From the NCBI GenBank assembly GCA_017462565.1, contig JAFTQW010000031.1:1-62140 (forward strand): a stretch of DNA of 62,140 nt, read 5' to 3'. The stretch comes from Ruminococcus sp. (GTDB lineage: Bacteria > Bacillota > Clostridia > Oscillospirales > Ruminococcaceae). Below are positions 1 through 8,442 of the stretch, one piece after another. The translations under genes were made by a program, and so were the position numbers. The notes below the pieces were generated by a model, which worked only from the letters and a program-made list of their open reading frames with translations, had not been told where the DNA came from and searched no databases. The number at the start of each line of letters is the position of its first letter. Position 1 is the first letter of the stretch.

Positions 1-15
1 ACTATTATTTCACTA

Positions 16-51
16 AAAATCGCTGCCCTTAAATTAAAGGACAGCGGTTTT
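16..51. terminator. Terminator at the 3' end of ssrA
   Basis: An inverted repeat pairs AAAATCGCTG with CAGCGGTTTT, with one internal mismatch and a further CCTT/AAGG pairing around a six-base loop. Read on the minus strand it lies about 55 bases beyond the tmRNA 3' end and is followed by a T run, so it fits as the ssrA terminator. It could also end a plus-strand gene lying left of the window. Confidence 0.75.
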
Positions 52-105
52 CACTTGCAATGGCAACATTATCATAATGTAACCTTTTGCGTATAATGTT
101 TGATT

Positions 106-477
106 TGGTGGAGGCGAGGGGAATTGAACCCCTGTCCGAGAGCTCATTCATGCAACTTTCTACGAGCGTATTTTACCTATAGAAATTCCCAACTCAGACC
201 GCCGGTAAACGGGCGAAAAGAGGAGGTAGTCCGAATACAATTCAGCGGTACGGACACACCGGAGAATCGTTCACCGCTAATCGACGCCCAAACGACAGCC
301 GCGGTAATCTGTCGGAGGACGGAAGCAGACTTAAGCTGCTACCAGTTCACTATTTCTAGTAACCGTAATATTATTTCTAGCGTTTATATTTAAAACGTGG
401 TGCAGTTTAAGGAGATTACACCGCAGCTCCGCTCGCTTATCACACTTCAGCGTCCCCGTCGAAACCTTTACGCCCCC
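106..477 (-). ncRNA. ssrA: tmRNA (ssrA)
   Basis: This is transfer-messenger RNA, which rescues ribosomes stalled on broken mRNAs and tags the nascent peptide for proteolysis together with SmpB. The 5' end GGGGGCG pairs over seven bases with CGCCUCC before the 3' ACCA, giving the alanyl-tRNA-like acceptor stem, and GGUUCAAUUCC forms the T arm. The mRNA-like part lies at 331-381: after a UAAAC-type resume context, GCU opens a frame reading ARNNITVTRNSELVAA and ending in UAA. The tag ends LVAA, like the LAA ends of other tags. At 16 residues it is longer than the usual 8-12. The partner gene smpB is at 10892. Mature ends are inferred from pairing. Confidence 0.95.
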
Positions 478-516
478 AAATGGAGATTGGTGGAGATAAT
501 GAAGTTTAATAAAATT

Positions 517-545
517 ATTATACACTAAAATAAGAAAAATGTCAA
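517..545 (-). promoter_or_regulatory. Sigma-A promoter of ssrA
   Basis: On the minus strand TTGACA (545-540) and TATAAT (522-517) are separated by exactly 17 bases. The predicted start lies about 30 bases before the mature tmRNA 5' end, leaving a short leader to be trimmed. Confidence 0.85.
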
Positions 546-646
546 CAGAGAAAAAATGAAAAAATTATTACAAATTGACTAAACAAATCAGAACTTGTCT
601 GCATAAATAGAAAACATTTTTTGCAGACAAGTTCTGAGAATAAATA

Positions 647-2971
647 TCAGTTATTTAAAATAAGTTTTCTCATAGAAATCATATCAAAAGAATCAGTAGT
701 TCCATCGAAATTCAAATCGGAGAAAATATAATTATCTGAATCAAGCTGATCTTTTCCGAGAATATATCTGTTGAGAATAACCAAATCGGCAACGTTTGTT
801 TTTCCATCAGTATTTATATCGCCCATAGAATATTTACATTCCGGCAAGAATAGATTATCATCAGAATTATGGAGCGGAGAGAGCATGGCAACTGACCATT
901 TGCTGTGTGAAGAAGTTTCAGAACTTATTTCCGAGTCGGATTTAAGAAACCATTCATAAGAAATATTATCCCCGTCATCCCATGTTGTATCAACATGAAA
1001 ATATTGATTTCCAAGTTTTATTATGTTCCAGGCATGACTGCTGCTATGCACATAATGAGATTCTATTCCGGCAGCCTTTAAAAGCAGATCATATCCCTTT
1101 GCATATCCTTCACAAATTGTCGAATTATTCATAAAAACTGATCCATCGTTTTGTGTTTTAGGACTATCCGGATCTTCATGCTCGAAATAAACCTTATTGC
1201 ATATCCAATCGTGAAGGGCTTTTGCTTTCTGAATATCGCTCATATTGTCATTTGTGTATTCTGAAACGATTTTATCCGCCTGCGACTGTATATAAAGATT
1301 AATAAATCCGACATTTTCCGCTCCGTTAAAATTATTTAAAATGAAACTTTCAAGTTCAGGAGCAAGAGCGCTGTTTTGGCTGTTAAAAGCAGTAATGGAA
1401 TTTATGCTCATAAGATTTGAACAGCCGTTAAATGCGCTGCCATCAAGAGTGTTATTCGTATTAACAAAAATATTGGTTAACGCTTTATTATCGAGGAAAG
1501 CATTTGTAGACAGCTGTGCATTTCCGCTTATACTAATTGTTTCAAGATTGTCACAATCTCTGAACGCATTTGCCATAATAGCAGCATTTCCGTTAATTGT
1601 AAAGTTTTTAAGTGATATGCAGTTTCTGAAAGCCATGGTATTAATCACGACATCAGAATTATCAGGAAAGATTATCTCCTCAAGAGCGGTACAGTTCAAA
1701 AAAGCTTGGTTGGCAATTTTAATATTTTCCGAATCGCTGGTTATTGTAATTTTTTTAAGATTCTCACATTCTGAAAATGATTTTTCTTCTATATTGCATG
1801 AACCGTGTAAAGAAATTTCCTCGATTCCCGTATTCTCAAACATATTCCGTTCTATTGTAATATTTTTTGCGTCTATAGTCACCGACTTTAGCTCTGAGGG
1901 ACTATCCAATGTGAAAGCTCTTATCTCTTGAATTTCAGAGGGGAAAATTATTGAATTGAGAATAATTCCGGAGCTGTTGCAGTCATCCCAGAAATAATCT
2001 CCTGTTTTTATAACAGGAAGTCCAAATACTTGTCCAGGAATTTCAACATCAATTTTTTTATTTGAATCAGAAAGATCAGGAACATATTTATCAACTGTAA
2101 CGCTGTAATTTTTACTATCCTTATTATAAGAAATTGTATATTTAAAATTATTTTTATCGACAGTGACACGGTCAAATGAATTAGAACAAAATCCTGCTTT
2201 ATAAGACAAAGCGCTTTCCGGCAGAATGACAGGAGCGTCCTTAAAAGCATTCTGAGCAATAATTACATTTATATTACCATTTAATTCAACATCACTTAAT
2301 GAGGAACAGCCATTGAATGTGTTGGAAGGGATTATTTTAAGAGATTTTGGAATATTAATTTTTTCAATTGCCGAATTCATAAAAGCATTCATGCCGAAAT
2401 AATTAATAGTATCGGGCAGTTTAACTGATTTGATAGTTTTATTGTCAGAAAAAACATAATTCCACAAAGCTGTTACAGTGTATCCTGCTAAAGAGGATGG
2501 AACTTCAATATCAACGTCAGATTCATTTTCATTTGCTTCGTAACTGACCAGTGTCAGTTTCTTTTCGTTTTCTATACAGAATTTAAGATTATTAAAAGTT
2601 AAAAAAACTATATTGGAATCATCCAGAAAGCCATCTTCAAAACGTTTTATTGACGAAGGAATATTTATATCATAAGTTTTGCTATTTCCGCTGAATGTTT
2701 TTCCGGCAACGCTGATGACCGGATATCCTTTGATTTCTGCCGGAATATCTACTATAGATTCCTCACCGCAGTATTTTGTGATTTCAATGCACGGAGAAGA
2801 GCTTATACCGTCTATTTTATCATATATCGTATATTCCCAGCCGTCAGACTGTGTATTCTCCGCAGATACTGTATTACAGATATTTTTACTGTTAACTGAA
2901 AAAAATGCCGAGCCTGAAACGCTTAATGTAAGAGCAAGAGAATATGCGATTATTTTCTTGAAAGACTTCAA
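647..2971 (-). CDS. Secreted LRR/transglutaminase-like protein with dockerin
   Basis: A 774-residue secreted protein. The start is TTG at 2971, seven bases after a perfect AGGAGG. An N-terminal signal peptide (about residues 1-37) is followed by BspA-type leucine-rich repeats (about 50-560; recurrent N-x-F-x-x-C/N-x-x-L units). Next comes a transglutaminase-like core with Cys in CEGYAKGYD (about 620), His in SSSHAWN (about 646) and Asp in HVDTTWDDG (about 661), so the triad is complete. The last 60 residues are a type I dockerin with two Ca-binding loops (GDINTDGKTN and DLNFDGTTDS). The dockerin implies docking to a cohesin scaffold on the cell surface. Substrate is unknown; adhesion or peptide cross-link processing are guesses. 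It is a single gene with its own promoter. Confidence 0.85.
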   Translation of the reverse strand: MKSFKKIIAYSLALTLSVSGSAFFSVNSKNICNTVSAENTQSDGWEYTIYDKIDGISSSPCIEITKYCGEESIVDIPAEIKGYPVISVAGKTFSGNSKTYDINIPSSIKRFEDGFLDDSNIVFLTFNNLKFCIENEKKLTLVSYEANENESDVDIEVPSSLAGYTVTALWNYVFSDNKTIKSVKLPDTINYFGMNAFMNSAIEKINIPKSLKIIPSNTFNGCSSLSDVELNGNINVIIAQNAFKDAPVILPESALSYKAGFCSNSFDRVTVDKNNFKYTISYNKDSKNYSVTVDKYVPDLSDSNKKIDVEIPGQVFGLPVIKTGDYFWDDCNSSGIILNSIIFPSEIQEIRAFTLDSPSELKSVTIDAKNITIERNMFENTGIEEISLHGSCNIEEKSFSECENLKKITITSDSENIKIANQAFLNCTALEEIIFPDNSDVVINTMAFRNCISLKNFTINGNAAIMANAFRDCDNLETISISGNAQLSTNAFLDNKALTNIFVNTNNTLDGSAFNGCSNLMSINSITAFNSQNSALAPELESFILNNFNGAENVGFINLYIQSQADKIVSEYTNDNMSDIQKAKALHDWICNKVYFEHEDPDSPKTQNDGSVFMNNSTICEGYAKGYDLLLKAAGIESHYVHSSSHAWNIIKLGNQYFHVDTTWDDGDNISYEWFLKSDSEISSETSSHSKWSVAMLSPLHNSDDNLFLPECKYSMGDINTDGKTNVADLVILNRYILGKDQLDSDNYIFSDLNFDGTTDSFDMISMRKLILNN

Positions 2972-3016
2972 TCAAATGCCTCCTTGAATGTAATTAAAAG
3001 TCGCCTGTTATTTATA

Positions 3017-3044
3017 ATTATACCATTTAATTCAGTTTTGTCAA
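3017..3044 (-). promoter_or_regulatory. Promoter of the LRR-dockerin gene
   Basis: Minus-strand TTGACA (3044-3039) and TATAAT (3022-3017) with a 16-base spacer lie about 45 bases upstream of the TTG start. Confidence 0.7.
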
Positions 3045-3063
3045 CATTTTTTTGCTCAAAGGA

Positions 3064-3092
3064 TTGATTTTTTTGGTGAATTATGATATAAT
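3064..3092 (+). promoter_or_regulatory. Promoter of the TIR-SPFH operon
   Basis: TTGATT and TATAAT are separated by 17 bases, with the ATG of the TIR gene 30 bases further on. It is divergent from the LRR-dockerin promoter 20 bases away, so the two units share one short intergenic region. Confidence 0.75.
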
Positions 3093-3122
3093 GATGTAAA
3101 TTACTTTATAAGGGGATTAAAA

Positions 3123-5852
3123 ATGGCGATATTTAAGTGCAAAATGTGCGGCGGTACATTAAATGTTGACGAAGATATGACTGTTTGCGAGTGCGAATAT
3201 TGCGGAACGGCTCAGACCTTGCCGAAACTGGATAACGAAAAACGCAACCAGCTCTTTGATCGGGCCAACCACTATCGAATGAACAAAGAATTTGACAAAG
3301 CTTCTGTTGTTTACGAGAACATTCTCGCAGAAACTCCGAATGAAGCGGAAGCTCATTGGGGAATGTGTCTCTGCCGTTACGGTATTGAGTATGTTGTCGA
3401 TCCGAAAACAAATAAGCGCATTCCTACCTGTCACCGAACGCAGTTCAAGTCGATTTTAGAGGATGATGATTATTTGTCCGCTGTAAAAAACTGTGACGGA
3501 ATTGCCCGTGCAATTTATAATTCGGAGGCAATGTACATAGACAATGTGCAGAAGCAGATTCTCGAAATTTCCTCAAAGGAAGAGCCTTTCGATATTTTTA
3601 TCTGCTACAAGGAAAGTGATAATGCCGGAAACCGTACTACAGACAGCGTAGTTGCTCAGGATATTTATAATGAACTGACAAATCAGGGATATAAGGTCTT
3701 TTTCGCCAGAATCACGCTTGAAGATAAGCTCGGTTCTGCTTACGAACCATACATATTTGCAGCTTTGAACAGCTCAAAAATTATGCTTGTTGTAGGTACA
3801 AAGCCGGAGTATTTCAATGCGGTCTGGGTTAAAAACGAGTGGAGCAGATACCTTTCTCTGATCGAACAGGGACAAAAGAAAACTCTGATTCCTTGTTACC
3901 GTGATATGACTCCTTACGATTTGCCCGATGAATTTGTTGCGCTCCAATCACAGGACGTTTCAAAAGTCGGGTATATGCAGGATTTAATGCGTGGTATTGA
4001 GAAAATTCTCGGCAAGGGAGCAAAAAAAGCAGTCGTTAAGGAAACCGTTGCTTCTTCCGGAAATACAAATATCGCTCCTCTTCTGAAACGAGTTTTTATG
4101 TTTCTGGAGGACGGCGATTGGTTAAATGCGAATGCATACTGCGAAAAAGTTCTCGATATCGAGCCGGAATGCGCTCAGGCTTATTTCGCTAAACTCCTTG
4201 CAGAACTCCATATTAATAAAGAAGAAAATCTGACTGATGTTAAAAAAGATATTTCCGGAATGGACAATTATCGAAAGGCATATCGTTTTGGCGATAATTC
4301 ATTTAAAAAGAAACTTGAAAATTATAATAAACAGGCAATTTATAATAGTGCATACGAAATCATGAGTAATGCTAAAAATTATGTGGACTTTCACAGTGCA
4401 AGAGATATTTTTGAACAGATAATAGACTTTGCCGATTCAGAACAGAAAGCAATAGAATGTCAAAATAAAGCTAAGGAATATCTTGAAAAAAATGAACTTA
4501 TAAAAAAAGAGGAAAAATATAAATTAGCGTTAAGACATCAGCGTAATGACACAATAAAAGAATTGAAAATAGCTATCAATGTGTATGATAGTTTGAAAAA
4601 TTTCAAAGATGCATTGGAACAGATTGAAAAATGCAATGCAAGAATTGAAGAGTTAAAGTCTGAGGGTGAAAGACAAAAGAAAGAACAGGAACGTCAGGCT
4701 GAAATTGCAAGAAAAGAAGCAGCAAAACAGGCAAAAAAGAAGAAAATAATCGGTATAGCTTCTGGTACAACAGCAGCGGCTGTAATTGCGTTTTTTATTG
4801 TTTTAAATAAAGTAATTATTCCGAATAATAATTACAATAAGGCAATGGATTTATACAACAACGGCAATTATGAAGAAGCAGTTTCTGCTTTTGAAGATAT
4901 GAAAGGATATAAAGATTCGAAGAATATGGCTGAAAAGTGTACAGATTTAATACTTTCATATGATAATGCAAAGCAATTATTTGAACGTGGTAAATATGAG
5001 GAGGCAATTGTATTATTTGAGACATTAAATGGATATAAGGATTCAAAAGCATTATTAGATCAGTGTGAAGAACAGATATCAGAGTTAGAGGCTCTTTATA
5101 ATAATGCTATGGAGCTTTTTAATAATGAGAAATATAACGAAGCAATCCAAAGCTTTTCAAATATTAAAAGATACAAAGATTCGTCTGAAATGATAGGAAA
5201 ATGTAATAAAAATATTAATAATGAGTCTTTATATAATGAAGCGGTTGAATTATTAAACGATAAATATTATTGTGATGCTATTGAAAAATTTAAATCATTG
5301 GGAGAATATAAGGACTCCGAAGAAAAAGCGATTCAAGCAACAGAACGGTTTCGTAATATGGTTATAGGCGATACATTTATGATGGGAAAGGCTGTAAGTC
5401 ATGATATTGAGTGGCAGATTATTGATAAGCAAGAAAATAAAATGTTAGCGATAACCAAAGATATAATCAACACTCAAAACTGTTATAGTTTTGATTCTCA
5501 TAAAGCAATTAATTGGGAACAAAATTATATCAACACTTGGTTAAACACGGAATTTTATGAAACACTTAGTAATGTACAGAAGAGTAAAATACTGTTATCA
5601 AAAGTTGATAATATTTCAAATTGTTATTTTTTCTTGTTGAGTCTTGATGAGTTAAATAAGTATTTCCCTGATACAAGCAGTCGTATTGTACAATTTAAAG
5701 ATAAGGATTGCGAATGGTGGCTTCGTTCATCTGGCAGTGAAGATGGATGTAATATGATTGTAACCGAAAATGGTTTGATAGATGACCGTTCTTATGATTG
5801 GAGTGATATTGGTGTTCGACCAGCAGTATGGTTAAGCTTGGATGAGCAATAA
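3123..5852 (+). CDS. Zinc-ribbon/TIR/TPR membrane protein with DUF6273-like end
   Basis: A 909-residue multidomain protein. Residues 5-30 form a zinc ribbon (CKMCGG...CEYCG). Residues about 155-300 are a TIR domain starting DIFICYKESD, with a glutamate in GSAYEPYI (about 208) at the position of the NAD-hydrolase catalytic Glu of TIR enzymes. Lysine/glutamate-rich helices follow. One membrane segment (about 541-562, IIGIASGTTAAAVIAFFIVL) leads to four TPR-like repeats of the form Y-x-x-A-x-x-L/F...YEEAI-x-x-F...YKDS (about 570-745). The last 160 residues end WWLRSSG...GVRPAVWLSL, which is typical of DUF6273. The TIR side should be cytoplasmic and the repeats outside, or the reverse; topology is not certain. 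It is first gene of a three-gene set with an SPFH protein. Whether the TIR cleaves NAD or is a scaffold cannot be told from sequence. Confidence 0.85.
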   Translation: MAIFKCKMCGGTLNVDEDMTVCECEYCGTAQTLPKLDNEKRNQLFDRANHYRMNKEFDKASVVYENILAETPNEAEAHWGMCLCRYGIEYVVDPKTNKRIPTCHRTQFKSILEDDDYLSAVKNCDGIARAIYNSEAMYIDNVQKQILEISSKEEPFDIFICYKESDNAGNRTTDSVVAQDIYNELTNQGYKVFFARITLEDKLGSAYEPYIFAALNSSKIMLVVGTKPEYFNAVWVKNEWSRYLSLIEQGQKKTLIPCYRDMTPYDLPDEFVALQSQDVSKVGYMQDLMRGIEKILGKGAKKAVVKETVASSGNTNIAPLLKRVFMFLEDGDWLNANAYCEKVLDIEPECAQAYFAKLLAELHINKEENLTDVKKDISGMDNYRKAYRFGDNSFKKKLENYNKQAIYNSAYEIMSNAKNYVDFHSARDIFEQIIDFADSEQKAIECQNKAKEYLEKNELIKKEEKYKLALRHQRNDTIKELKIAINVYDSLKNFKDALEQIEKCNARIEELKSEGERQKKEQERQAEIARKEAAKQAKKKKIIGIASGTTAAAVIAFFIVLNKVIIPNNNYNKAMDLYNNGNYEEAVSAFEDMKGYKDSKNMAEKCTDLILSYDNAKQLFERGKYEEAIVLFETLNGYKDSKALLDQCEEQISELEALYNNAMELFNNEKYNEAIQSFSNIKRYKDSSEMIGKCNKNINNESLYNEAVELLNDKYYCDAIEKFKSLGEYKDSEEKAIQATERFRNMVIGDTFMMGKAVSHDIEWQIIDKQENKMLAITKDIINTQNCYSFDSHKAINWEQNYINTWLNTEFYETLSNVQKSKILLSKVDNISNCYFFLLSLDELNKYFPDTSSRIVQFKDKDCEWWLRSSGSEDGCNMIVTENGLIDDRSYDWSDIGVRPAVWLSLDEQ

Positions 5853-5893
5853 ATACATAATTCAGCAAAAAAGATGATTAAGGAGTGAATATA

Positions 5894-7708
5894 ATGTCCA
5901 AATTCGTAATAGAATGCCCGTCATGCGGAAAATACAGGCAGGCATCTAACAGCTTCTTTGCAAGGAAGAAAATCGACTGCACCTGCGGCTACACAATAAA
6001 CGTAAGAACCGATAAGATGACATCAAGAATGTGTCCGCACTGCGGAAATAATGTCATTTTCGACCAGTCAAAGGGAGAAAAGGCTTTATGTCCGGTATGC
6101 AAGGAGAAAATCAACACGAGTGAAAGCGTTTTCAACAAGGTGGAGTTCACCTGTCCGAGCTGTTCGTGTAATCTCTCTGCGGACAAAAATGCCGCTGAGT
6201 ATACCTGTCCGCTTTGCGATACCGTAATTGACGTTCAGTCGCAGGCAGAAAAGGAAAAACTTAAAAATCAGGGACTTGCAAGTCTTATCAAGTACGAGGG
6301 AGATAATCAGACACTTGTCTGGAAGCATCCGATAGAGGACTTTAATCTCGGTTCACAGCTCATAGTTCACGAGTCGCAGGAAGCAATTTTCTTCCGTGAC
6401 GGTCAGGCTCTCGACCTTTTCGGCGCAGGAAGATACACTCTCGCTACCCAGAATCTGCCCTTGCTGGAGAAGCTTTATAAGCTCCCGACAAATGCCGATA
6501 CTATTTTTCATTCAGAAGTTTATTTTATTAATAAGACTGTCCAGATGGGCATCAAATGGGGTACTGATTCAAAAGTAAGATTTTTTGATCCTGCAACCGG
6601 ACTGCCCATTGAAATAGGTGCATCAGGACAATTCAGCCTGAAAGTCTGCGATTCAAGAAAGCTTCTTATCAAATTAGTCGGAACGGCGTCTGAGTTCACT
6701 CATGAAGATGTGATCGACGGAAATTACGGTATGAAGCCGACTATCGCTAAATTCAGAGCAATGATAATGACTAAAGTCAAGAGCAATCTTGCACGAATCA
6801 TAAAGGAATGTCAGATAAATATCCTTGAGGTTGACGAGAAACTTGACATGATCTCTGAAAGTCTCCGTGACTGCATCAACGAAATGCTCGTTGATTACGG
6901 ACTTTTAATGCCGGAATTTTATGTTACTACGATTGTGACTCCTGATGACGATCCGAATTTCAATCGCCTTAAACAGCAGCACGCCGATATGTTTCTGAAA
7001 ATCCGTGAGGAGCAGATTCGCAAAGCCGAAGCTGAGGCAAGCGCAGAACGTCAGACAGTCGAAGCTCAGACAGCTGCAAGAATGAAAATCATCGGCGCTC
7101 AGGGAGACGCAGAAGCATTGAAGCTCAGAGCCGAAGCGGAAGCAGCGGAGATGCGCATGAAAGGTTATACATACCAGCAGGAAACTGCTCGTCAGGTAGG
7201 TCTTGGAGCTGTTGAAAATATGGGAGGAACAGGCGGCGGAAGCCTTGGGGATATAGCCGGACTCGGAATCTCGCTTGGTGCAATGGGCGGAGTTATGAAT
7301 ATGACAAAAGAAGCAATGACTCCGTTTACCGGAACAGCCTCGGTCATTGGCGGAAGTATGAGCAATGCAATTACTGATACTTGGAACTGCTCATGCGGCA
7401 ACAATGGAATTACGGGAAACTTCTGTAACAATTGCGGCGCAAGAAAACCGCAGCCGTCCGAAACATGGGACTGCGAATGCGGAAACAAAGGCATAGTCGG
7501 AAATTTCTGCAATAACTGCGGAGCAAAGAAACCTGAACCGCCTGAAACATGGGATTGTGAATGCGGAAACAAAGGCATAATCGGAAATTTCTGCAATAAC
7601 TGCGGGAAAAAGAAACCTGAACCGCCTGAAACATGGGATTGTGAATGCGGAAACAAGGGAATAACGGGAAATTTCTGCAATAATTGCGGAAAGAAGAGGG
7701 GAGAATAA
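5894..7708 (+). CDS. SPFH/band 7 protein with N- and C-terminal zinc ribbons
   Basis: Start chosen at ATG 5894, eight bases after AGGAG, rather than the in-frame GTG at 5885 that overlaps that site. The 604-residue product begins with several CxxC zinc-ribbon pairs (about 8-115), followed by an SPFH (stomatin/prohibitin, band 7) domain of the 'virion core protein' type (about 150-350). An Ala/Glu-rich coil (about 375-425) and a Gly/Met-rich hydrophobic stretch (about 430-490) follow. The tail is four near-identical 28-residue zinc-knuckle repeats (TWDCECGNKGI-x-GNFCNNCG). SPFH proteins oligomerise into membrane rings or microdomains. It sits 32 bases after the TIR gene and is immediately followed by a membrane protein, so the three products probably act together at the membrane. 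No enzymatic motif is seen. Confidence 0.85.
   Translation: MSKFVIECPSCGKYRQASNSFFARKKIDCTCGYTINVRTDKMTSRMCPHCGNNVIFDQSKGEKALCPVCKEKINTSESVFNKVEFTCPSCSCNLSADKNAAEYTCPLCDTVIDVQSQAEKEKLKNQGLASLIKYEGDNQTLVWKHPIEDFNLGSQLIVHESQEAIFFRDGQALDLFGAGRYTLATQNLPLLEKLYKLPTNADTIFHSEVYFINKTVQMGIKWGTDSKVRFFDPATGLPIEIGASGQFSLKVCDSRKLLIKLVGTASEFTHEDVIDGNYGMKPTIAKFRAMIMTKVKSNLARIIKECQINILEVDEKLDMISESLRDCINEMLVDYGLLMPEFYVTTIVTPDDDPNFNRLKQQHADMFLKIREEQIRKAEAEASAERQTVEAQTAARMKIIGAQGDAEALKLRAEAEAAEMRMKGYTYQQETARQVGLGAVENMGGTGGGSLGDIAGLGISLGAMGGVMNMTKEAMTPFTGTASVIGGSMSNAITDTWNCSCGNNGITGNFCNNCGARKPQPSETWDCECGNKGIVGNFCNNCGAKKPEPPETWDCECGNKGIIGNFCNNCGKKKPEPPETWDCECGNKGITGNFCNNCGKKRGE
7379..7705 (+). repeat. Four in-frame 84-bp repeats encoding zinc knuckles
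   Basis: Units start at 7379, 7463, 7547 and 7631; the last is shortened by the stop codon. Each encodes four cysteines (CxC...CxxC). Units 2-4 are nearly identical in DNA, which suggests recent duplication and possible copy-number variation. Confidence 0.9.
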
Positions 7709-7710
7709 AT

Positions 7711-8406
7711 ATGAAAAAAAATAATTCACGAATTTGGATAATTCTTGGAATAATAGCGATAGTTTTCTCCGTTATAGCATTTGCAGTGCCGTTTCCAAAA
7801 GAAGGAATTTTCTGGATAGCCTATGCTGCTGAGCTTATTGCGATAGCTTTGCAAGTTCCGATTTTCAAAACTGCATACGATAATGCTTCAGACCTTAAAA
7901 GCCGTGTTCTTGGATTCCCGGTTTTCAGAGTAGGATATATTTATCTTGGGATTCAGACCGTTCTTAGCCTTGCTCTGTTCGGACTCGGATTTATTGATGA
8001 ATTTCCCATTTGGATAGCTTTTATTCTATGTGTAATTGTACTTGCTGCTGCGCTTGTATGCAGTATATCTGTCGATATGGCGAGAAATAAAATCGTTCAG
8101 ATTGAATCGGTTCAGTCTGCTGATACAACGACAATAAAGCAGCTCCGCACAAGATCGGAGAATCTTATAAATAAAACAAACAATACTGAACTTCGTTCAC
8201 GGCTTGAAAAGCTTGCAGAATCATTACGCTACAGTGATCCTGTCAGCAGTCCAAAGCTTTATACAATGGAACAGAATCTTATGGGATGCTTTGCACAGCT
8301 TGAAGCGGCAGTAATGAACGGTAATTCATCAGATGCAATTACGCTTTGTCAGCAGGTTGAAAATACTCTTAATGATAGAAACAATGCCTGCAAAAATTTC
8401 AAATAA
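7711..8406 (+). CDS. Membrane protein of unknown function (SPFH operon)
   Basis: Start chosen at ATG 7711 (MKKNNSRIW), after a GAAGAGGGGAG ribosome site that overlaps the end of the SPFH gene. The 231-residue protein has four hydrophobic segments (about 9-28, 33-50, 72-92, 98-118) and then a cytoplasmic helical tail of about 100 residues with Glu, Gln and Leu. No named family was recognised. Only two bases separate the SPFH stop from this ATG, so translation is probably coupled. It may be the membrane anchor or partner of the TIR-SPFH pair, which is inference from position only. Confidence 0.75.
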   Translation: MKKNNSRIWIILGIIAIVFSVIAFAVPFPKEGIFWIAYAAELIAIALQVPIFKTAYDNASDLKSRVLGFPVFRVGYIYLGIQTVLSLALFGLGFIDEFPIWIAFILCVIVLAAALVCSISVDMARNKIVQIESVQSADTTTIKQLRTRSENLINKTNNTELRSRLEKLAESLRYSDPVSSPKLYTMEQNLMGCFAQLEAAVMNGNSSDAITLCQQVENTLNDRNNACKNFK

Positions 8407-8410
8407 TGAA

Positions 8411-8435
8411 AAAACTCCGCATATAGCGGAGTTTT
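8411..8435. terminator. Bidirectional terminator between convergent genes
   Basis: A perfect 10-bp stem (AAAACTCCGC / GCGGAGTTTT) with an ATATA loop has T runs on both strands. It ends the SPFH operon on the plus strand and the cellulase gene on the minus strand. Confidence 0.9.
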
Positions 8436-8442
8436 ATATTAA

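Noticed and set aside
106-180. tRNA gene suggested by GGTTCGAATCC-like arm and CCA end on the minus strand
   Set aside because: There is no D or anticodon arm in range; the arm and acceptor stem belong to the 372-base tmRNA.
7379-7705. Possible CRISPR array (regular 84-bp period)
   Set aside because: There are no unique spacers; the full unit is repeated and in frame inside a coding gene, and no cas genes are near.
7192-7729. Three long overlapping minus-strand frames across the SPFH gene's repeats
   Set aside because: They are mirror images of the in-frame zinc-knuckle repeats and have no ribosome sites; the plus-strand protein has clear domain structure.
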